Assembly (NCBI GenBank): GCA_003576845.1
Contig: QEVJ01000036.1
Span: 32,746 to 96,745, forward strand
Reading direction: 5' to 3'
DNA length: 64,000 bases
DNA from: Planctomycetota bacterium
GTDB lineage: Bacteria > Planctomycetota > Planctomycetia > Pirellulales > PLA5
Made by a program: the position numbers and the translations under genes. Within the stretch, counting starts at the first letter, position 1; each line of letters begins with the position of its first letter. Below the pieces are notes generated by a model. That model was given only the letters and a program-made list of their open reading frames with translations. It had not been told where the DNA came from and ran no database searches. Of this stretch, positions 58,922-64,000 are shown piece after piece.

Positions 58922-59374
58922 CTATGTCGCGTGCGGATCTCGCGTCAAGCTGCCGAGGACGCCGCCCCAGACCAGGTGCGCGGCGATCATTAGGGCATTG
59001 CGGCGCGGGGGATGGCGCGTCGCGGGCCGAAGAATGCCCAGCGCGGGCATCAAGCCGAGATAGCTCGCCGTCCAAATGCCGAGGCCGTAGGCGGCGCCGG
59101 TCCAAGCATTTCGCGCCTGGCGGGGGACAAGCTCTTCGTAAAGCCCGCCTGCGGCGGCGCCGTACGAGAAGTGACTGAGGAGCGTGGTCGCCTCCTTCGC
59201 CGGCTCGGGAAGGTGCTGCCACACTCCGACGGCGCGGCCGACCTCGCCGGTGATCTGCCGTGGCGGAAGCGGATACTGTTCCTTGGGCGGCAACTGTTCC
59301 CAGGTCGCTTCCATCAATGCGGTCATCGGAATCGTGGCAAGTAGTCCTGCGGCCGCTCCGTTCATTGCTGCCAT
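58922..59374 (-). CDS. DUF1440-like membrane protein
   Basis: A 150-residue protein with four hydrophobic segments and the pattern GAAAGLLATIPMTALMEATWE at the N-terminus, then SYGAAAGGLYEELV and AHLVWGGVLGSLTR. It resembles DUF1440/YagU-like inner-membrane proteins. It is convergent with the rhodanese gene. The function is unknown. Confidence 0.7.
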   Translation of the reverse strand: MAAMNGAAAGLLATIPMTALMEATWEQLPPKEQYPLPPRQITGEVGRAVGVWQHLPEPAKEATTLLSHFSYGAAAGGLYEELVPRQARNAWTGAAYGLGIWTASYLGLMPALGILRPATRHPPRRNALMIAAHLVWGGVLGSLTRDPHAT

Positions 59375-59632
59375 TTGACTGGCCTCCGCTTCGACGCATT
59401 GGGAAGTTTGGACTTCGCGTCAGGGCGATGTAACGGCGAGACGTGCGAGCAATTGACGTTCCGCGACCGCCGTTTGAGCTTCGGAATCTGCTCGCATTAT
59501 GCTCCCGCTGCTGGTCAAGTCGGCAGTGGCGTCCAACCCCGAACGGCGACGCAAGGGGCGAACCGTTAATCGCGCGGCAGCCGCTGCGGTTCGTACTCCG
59601 AAACCGGTTTATTGTCTTTCCGGGAGAACGCC

Positions 59633-60430
59633 ATGAGTTCAGCTTTGTCGCGGGCGATGCCCGTGTTGCGGGGGACGATCGTTCGCCGGATTCTGGTGAA
59701 CTATCGCGTGGATGCGGACGTGGCGGCGGGGTTGTTGCCGTCACCGTTTCGGCCGCAGCTTTACGCGGGGCGGGCGATCGCAGGCGTGTGTTTGATCCGC
59801 CTGGCGCGGGTTCGGCCGACGGGGTTGCCGGGGTGGGTCAGCTTGGGTTTCGAGAATGCGGCGGTGCGGATCGCGGCGGAACGGGACACGCCCGCGGGAG
59901 TTCGCTCGGGCGTGTTCGTGCTGGGCCGGTATACGGGTTCGCGACTGGCGGCGTTTGCCGGCGGACGCCTGTTTCCCGGCGTTCATCGGCAGGCGCGGGT
60001 TGCGTCGCGGGAGGCGGCGGGCGAAGTCGCCGTTTCCGTGCGGGCCGAGGACGGGTTTGCAATTGCGGTTCGCGGGCGATGCACGGACACGTGGCCGGGC
60101 GACTCGATCTTCGCGTCGGGCGAGGTGGCATCGGCTTTCTTTGCAGCGGGGAGCGTCGGGTACTCGTGGCATCCGCAGCGGCGAGAGTTCGAGTGTTTGG
60201 AGCTGTGCGTGCCGGCTTGGAAGGCGTCGCCGTTCGCCATAGGCGAGCTTGCCGTGAGCTTCTTCGACGATCCGCTGCGTTTTCCGCGCGGCACGATCGC
60301 GTTCGATCATGCGTTGGCGATGAGGGACATCGCGCACGAATGGCGGGTGCGCGCGCCGATTGCGGCGGTTGAGGTGGGCGCGGTACGTTCGCCGCTTTGC
60401 GAACCCGCGAACACCCCAATTAAGGTCTAG
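59633..60430 (+). CDS. DUF2071 family protein
   Basis: A 265-residue protein of the YqjF/DUF2071 type: NYRVDADVAAGLLPSPFRPQ and AIAGVCLIRLARVRPTGLPG at the N-terminus, then DGFAIAVRGRC and SFFDDPLRFPRGTIAFDHAL. The fold is acetoacetate decarboxylase-like. No enzymatic role is certain. The ATG at 59633 follows CGGGAGAACG. Confidence 0.84.
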   Translation: MSSALSRAMPVLRGTIVRRILVNYRVDADVAAGLLPSPFRPQLYAGRAIAGVCLIRLARVRPTGLPGWVSLGFENAAVRIAAERDTPAGVRSGVFVLGRYTGSRLAAFAGGRLFPGVHRQARVASREAAGEVAVSVRAEDGFAIAVRGRCTDTWPGDSIFASGEVASAFFAAGSVGYSWHPQRREFECLELCVPAWKASPFAIGELAVSFFDDPLRFPRGTIAFDHALAMRDIAHEWRVRAPIAAVEVGAVRSPLCEPANTPIKV

Positions 60431-60434
60431 CTCG

Positions 60435-60836
60435 ATGTCCGTTCCTTCGCACGACGCGCTCATTGCCGAAGTTCTCGCCGCGAACCAGCGGTTGCTCGAA
60501 GCGATCGCCGCCGGCGATTGGAGCACGTATGCGTCGCTGTGCGAGAGCGACATCACCTGCTTCGAGCCGGAGGCGCGGGGCGAACTGGTCGCCGGGCTGG
60601 CGTTTCACAAGTTCTATTTCGACTTGGGCAAACCGGCCGCGCCGAGGCACACGACGATGTGCGCGCCGCAAGTGCATCTGGCGGGCGAGATGGCCGTGGT
60701 GTGTTACGTGCGGCTCACCCAATCGCTCGACGCGGCGGGGCATCCGCAGACGGGACGCTGCGAAGAAACCCGCGTCTGGCGGCGCACGTCCGGGCAATGG
60801 CGGCACGTGCATTTTCACCGGTCGGCGAACGGGTGA
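60435..60836 (+). CDS. CaMKII-association-domain/SnoaL-like protein
   Basis: A 133-residue NTF2-like protein: LLEAIAAGDWSTYASLCESD, ITCFEPEARGELVAGLAFHK and a C-terminal SGQWRHVHFHRS. It matches the calcium/calmodulin kinase II association-like family, which makes ring oligomers in bacteria of unknown role. It starts four bases after the DUF2071 stop and is likely cotranscribed. Confidence 0.85.
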   Translation: MSVPSHDALIAEVLAANQRLLEAIAAGDWSTYASLCESDITCFEPEARGELVAGLAFHKFYFDLGKPAAPRHTTMCAPQVHLAGEMAVVCYVRLTQSLDAAGHPQTGRCEETRVWRRTSGQWRHVHFHRSANG

Positions 60837-61118
60837 TGCCGGGGAGTGAGCGGTGGACGGTGGAGGGTGGGCAGGAGGACGCAACGCCGTCGTGGCGGCT
60901 TTTTTGGGGGGGCGGGTGTAAAAATCTTTGTGGAAATTCGGACGCGGATATGGTAGGAAGGTGGGAACGGAAGCGGCGCGTTTGCATCGTCGAGTTCGGA
61001 GATATGCGGAGAGATTTGAGAATTCGAAATCTGAGATAATCTGAGATTTGAAATCTGAGATTGGCGTCGATGTGACGCGATTTCCAATCTGTTGACCCCG
61101 AATCCCGAATCCTGAATC
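60837..61118. other. Intergenic, low-complexity and AT-rich direct repeats
   Basis: A stretch of GGTGGACGGTGGAGGGTGGG near 60850 is followed by poly-T after GTGGCGGC (a weak terminator). Around 61016-61063 are tandem units related to AATCTGAGAT. The block ends in CCCGAATCCTGAATC, the target of the IS insertion. Confidence 0.55.
61115..61118 (+). repeat. Target-site duplication, left (AATC)
   Basis: AATC lies directly before the left terminal repeat of the IS and recurs at 62655-62658. Confidence 0.7.
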
Positions 61119-62654
61119 GAATGGCACTCGGTTTAGTCGTTATGGCTTATGAGCAAACGTTTTCGGGCAATGTGGCGCGGCTCCATGAGGAGCGGGTAGG
61201 CTTTGGGGCGGCGTTTTCGGGTTCGGGGTTCGATGCGATCGGGTCGGTTGCCGACGCGGTGCGTGGCGATAGCGTCCAACAACGCGGCGTGAAGGCGATG
61301 GAAGTCATGGCGGTGACCATCGGCGAACTTGGGCTGAAACGCCAGCAGCGTTTGAATCGTTCCGTTGAAGCTGATCGTGCGCGGCGCGATATCGTGTTTC
61401 GCAGCGGCCTGGGCCATGACTGTGCGAATCAAGTTGTATGCCAGCAGGTGCGTCCAGATTTCGCGATGCACCATATCCGGCGTCTTGCAACGCAAATCGT
61501 CCAGATGCATGCTCTGCTTGAGCGACCGCAAATCGAGTTCCGCGTGCCAACGCAGCCGATACAACTCCGTCAGTTCGCCCGCGGAAAACTCCTCGTCGTC
61601 GAGCAACGTCGTGGCGACGATCACGACCTGCGTGCGAAAGCCCGGCCGCGTGCCGACGAGCCGCACTTCGCGCATCCTCAGTATGTCGGGCAGCGCAGCG
61701 TACGTGGCTTCGTCGATCCAGTCCGGCTTCCGCGGCTTGGGCCATTCGACGAGATGATCGTCGCGGCCCAACCGCCGTCCGCGGCGAAAGTCGGCGCGGC
61801 GGCCTTGATGCAAGCGGGATACGACATCGACGCCTTGTTTTTGCAGCAACGCGATCTCTAACCACGAACACAAAAAACGATCGGACAGCAGGACGTCGCC
61901 GGGCAAAAACGCCGACAACATTTGCCGCAGCAGTCCCAATTCGCTCTGCCATTTGCCGGCGTAACGGCAGAACGCCGCATCGAGCACCGCGCCGACCGCC
62001 AGACTGAACACCGCCGCGATCCGCATGATCGGAAAGCCGACGCCCGGCAGTTGTTTCGGATGTTGCGGATAGGCCTGTTGATTTTCCGGCGTGTCGGGCA
62101 GCGTCAACGTCGAACCATCGAATACCTTGACGGACCGGCCGTGCCATTGCCGCTCTGGCTTGGCTTGCTGATGCAATTCTCCGCCCGTCTGCCGCACGAG
62201 ACGTTGCAAGCACGCTTCCGGCAGCCGGGCCCGCGCTTCGCAATAGCTGTTCGTTTCGGCGGAGCACGCCCGCATGCCGCGAGACAATCGCCACGCCAGC
62301 AATGCTGCCACCGCCAACCGGCACGAGCCGTCGGCCGTGAGCACTTGCGACAGGAACATCCACAACGTTACCCACGGCGAATACACCCTCTCGCGAAACG
62401 AACAACCTTCGGCCTGCCATGCATCCTGAATGCATTGCTGCGACAGCACCTCGGAAAACGGCAACCCGTCCGCCTGTGCAAACTGCCGCCGAAATTCCTC
62501 CACCTGGCGCCAAGACGACGAACCATTAAACTGTCCCATCCTTGGGCCTCCTTGCGATGTGGTGGTTGCTTCCTAACCCATCTCATGCACAAGCGAGGCC
62601 CTTTTTGTCTAGGTCAGTTCTGCGAAGAAAGTTATGACTAACCGAGTGCCATTC
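61119..62654 (-). mobile_element. IS4-family insertion sequence, complete
   Basis: The 1536-bp element has terminal inverted repeats starting GAATGGCACTCGGTT at both ends (identical over 15 bases, imperfect beyond) and AATC duplications on both sides. It encodes one transposase and interrupts a CCTGAATC low-complexity repeat. Confidence 0.88.
61133..62539 (-). CDS. IS4-family transposase
   Basis: A 468-residue DDE transposase. Catalytic surroundings are VKVFDGSTLTLPDTPENQ (first Asp), GDVLLSDRFLCSWLE (second Asp) and the YRLRWHAELDLRSLKQSMHL Glu region with the YREK-like spacing of IS4. The whole frame is intact. ATG at 62539 starts MGQFNGSSSWRQ. It should move the surrounding element by cut-and-paste. 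Confidence 0.93.
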   Translation of the reverse strand: MGQFNGSSSWRQVEEFRRQFAQADGLPFSEVLSQQCIQDAWQAEGCSFRERVYSPWVTLWMFLSQVLTADGSCRLAVAALLAWRLSRGMRACSAETNSYCEARARLPEACLQRLVRQTGGELHQQAKPERQWHGRSVKVFDGSTLTLPDTPENQQAYPQHPKQLPGVGFPIMRIAAVFSLAVGAVLDAAFCRYAGKWQSELGLLRQMLSAFLPGDVLLSDRFLCSWLEIALLQKQGVDVVSRLHQGRRADFRRGRRLGRDDHLVEWPKPRKPDWIDEATYAALPDILRMREVRLVGTRPGFRTQVVIVATTLLDDEEFSAGELTELYRLRWHAELDLRSLKQSMHLDDLRCKTPDMVHREIWTHLLAYNLIRTVMAQAAAKHDIAPRTISFNGTIQTLLAFQPKFADGHRHDFHRLHAALLDAIATHRVGNRPDRIEPRTRKRRPKAYPLLMEPRHIARKRLLISHND

Positions 62655-62658
62655 AATC
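62655..62658 (+). repeat. Target-site duplication, right (AATC)
   Basis: Matches the left AATC at 61115-61118 and fixes the insertion boundaries. Confidence 0.7.
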
Positions 62659-62675
62659 CTGAATCCTGAATCCGG

Positions 62676-63458
62676 CTATTCCGGCATGCGTCCTTCCGCC
62701 AGATCGCGGTCCCACTCGTCCATGAGCGGCCAGTCGATGGCGCACGTGCCGAAGTCCGCCATGTGCAGGTAGGTTTTCATGCGGTCGACCGTCTTTTGGA
62801 CCAGGGCGTTGTCCTTACGGAACGGCGGGCCGTGGCTGGGCAAGAGCCACTCGACGTCGGATGCCTTGATCCGTTCGAGCGATTTGAGGAAGTCGGCCAG
62901 GTCGCTGCCGTGGTGGGCGTCGATCGCGCCGACGCATCCGTCGCGGAACAAATTGTCGCCGCTCAAGAGCAATTTGCCCAGGCGAAAGGCCAGTTGGCTG
63001 TCGGTATGGCCGGGCGTGTGCCAGACTTCGAGGGCGAGATTGCCGACTTGAATCGTGTCGCCGTCGTTCACCTGGCGATCGACTTTGACGGGCGGCATGT
63101 CAAGACTGATATCCTGGGCGGAGATTTCGGCAAAGGTCAGGAGGCGGTCGCCCGTTTCGAGGGCCTTGACCGCTTTGGGGTGGGCGGTGACGGTGGTTCG
63201 CAGGGCTTGTTTGGCTTTCGCGAGGCCCTGAATGTGGTCGACGTCGGCGTGCGTGGCGATGATCGTCTGGCAGTTTGCCAGCGAGAAGTCCATGTCGCGA
63301 ATGAGGTCGACGACCTCGTCGACGGTGTCTTCGTATCCGATGTCGACCAGCAGCCATTGCGGGCCGTCGTAGATCAGGTACACGCAGCACCCGATGCGGT
63401 GCCCCGCCTGATGGTTCAACTCGATCACGTTGGGAAAAAGCGGCCGGCGCTCGAGCAT
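62676..63458 (-). CDS. Metallo-beta-lactamase-fold hydrolase
   Basis: A 260-residue MBL-fold protein. The metal site is [20 protein letters not shown] (HxDxDH), followed by [32 protein letters not shown] and the terminal LLPSHGPPF. Family members include glyoxalase II-like and other hydrolases; the substrate is unknown. The ATG at 63458 begins [17 protein letters not shown], the natural start of the fold. Its 3' end lies 18 bases from the IS4 element. Confidence 0.87.
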   Translation of the reverse strand: MLERRPLFPNVIELNHQAGHRIGCCVYLIYDGPQWLLVDIGYEDTVDEVVDLIRDMDFSLANCQTIIATHADVDHIQGLAKAKQALRTTVTAHPKAVKALETGDRLLTFAEISAQDISLDMPPVKVDRQVNDGDTIQVGNLALEVWHTPGHTDSQLAFRLGKLLLSGDNLFRDGCVGAIDAHHGSDLADFLKSLERIKASDVEWLLPSHGPPFRKDNALVQKTVDRMKTYLHMADFGTCAIDWPLMDEWDRDLAEGRMPE

Positions 63459-63695
63459 GACAAACCGATCCTGTCCGCGGCGCGACGTCCGTGGCCAAAG
63501 GGGCAAAACCGGGGCGAATGCACAGGGGAAGAACTTGGCCGGCGGTGCCGGAAGAACTGCCGTCGAACGCCGGAAGACGTGACGTTTGTATTCGGTAAGC
63601 ATTGTAAGTTCGCGGTTTGATTCGAGCAACCGCTGTGGCGCGAACCGTGTAATGCGCCATTAGAAATGTCCCCATAAGCAGTAGTTTTTAGCACT

Positions 63696-64000
63696 TTACC
63701 CCGCCCGCGCAGTTTGTTGGCCGGTGTGGTATTTCGTCTGCGGAGGTTTTTCGAAGTCGTCCAGGTTGGACAAGAGTTGCGAGAACCTCGCGCGGTGTTT
63801 CCAGAACAGTCGGCGCAGGTCGAGGATCGACGCGTGTTTCTTGTCCAGGTTCCACGGAGGCGGCGACCACCAACGATCGCCGCAGGCCGTGTTCAGGCGG
63901 GATTGTACGAGCCGCAGCAGTGAGAGCGCCAGCATTTGGACTTGATACGTCCGCAAGATCGGTTCTTTGGTCCACGCGCGGCATTCTTCCATGCCGAGGC
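63696..64000 (-). CDS. Probable transposase, C-terminal part (runs off window)
   Basis: The frame is open to the window edge, so the N-terminus lies outside. The visible C-terminus has AMEECRAWTKEPILRTYQVQ and MLALSLLRLVQSRLN, then WNLDKKHASILDLRRLFWKH. This looks like the part after the catalytic Glu in DDE transposases (an EE-C segment followed by a YQV motif). It likely belongs to a second insertion element. The exact family is not certain. Confidence 0.5.
   Translation of the reverse strand, partial: LGMEECRAWTKEPILRTYQVQMLALSLLRLVQSRLNTACGDRWWSPPPWNLDKKHASILDLRRLFWKHRARFSQLLSNLDDFEKPPQTKYHTGQQTARAG

Noticed and set aside
1..64000. CRISPR arrays, tRNA or rRNA genes
   Set aside because: No regular spacer-repeat arrays, cloverleaf-like segments or rRNA-like stretches were recognised by reading.

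Overview
The window is GC-rich bacterial chromosome, almost certainly from a planctomycete of the Pirellulales type. The evidence is a sulfatase, a very long PVC-type c-heme protein with a HEAT-like middle, a secreted repeat protein carrying the planctomycete N-terminal signature ETLEDRSLLS, PEP-CTERM and dockerin-like surface proteins, and several families of dispersed palindromic repeats between genes. No rRNA, tRNA or CRISPR array was recognised.

Layout. 1-12.8 kb: the 3' part of a sulfatase, an orphan gene, a chromate transporter, PEP-CTERM and Tat-exported proteins, an aspartate/aromatic aminotransferase with a damaged N-terminus, a methyltransferase, a matrixin-like protease and a prenyltransferase-like protein. 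13.3-19.6 kb: twin small membrane proteins, a LolD/MacB-type ABC ATPase with a giant FtsX-like permease, a DUF454 protein and a YceH-like protein. 19.8-29.3 kb: mostly minus-strand envelope proteins, including a frameshifted dockerin/PEP-CTERM gene, the PVC c-heme protein and an ELWxTDGT-repeat protein. 29.6-37.8 kb: a coiled-coil membrane protein, an FHA protein, a membrane Ser/Thr kinase, three further membrane proteins (two of them paralogous) and an ECF sigma factor, which looks like an uncharacterised signalling module.

37.9-59.4 kb: a dense island of stress and DNA-repair functions. It holds a glycosyltransferase with an amylo-1,6-glucosidase-like enzyme, LigD, two adjacent Ku genes, a SRPBCC protein, topoisomerase IB, a DUF421/YetF protein, a small Cys-rich metal-binding protein, a JmjC/cupin oxygenase coupled to a small ORF, a CBS protein, an SDR, a UdgX-type uracil-DNA glycosylase, a DUF2892 protein, a double-PDZ protein, an epimerase, a VKOR-like protein, an SPW-repeat protein and a rhodanese. 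Together these suggest end joining and base repair combined with redox, carbohydrate and envelope stress functions, in the style of a general-stress regulon.

59.6-64 kb: DUF2071 and CaMKII-association-domain proteins, then a complete IS4-family element with 4-bp target duplications, an MBL-fold hydrolase, and the 3' end of another probable transposase at the window edge.

The repeat landscape is the other striking feature. At least five hairpin-forming repeat types sit between genes (8.6, 9.85, 11.8, 13.9, 18.7, 22.7, 31.99, 35.85, 37.1, 44.1, 49.66 and 51.0 kb). A G/C-skewed low-complexity repeat has spread both between genes and in frame inside at least four coding sequences.
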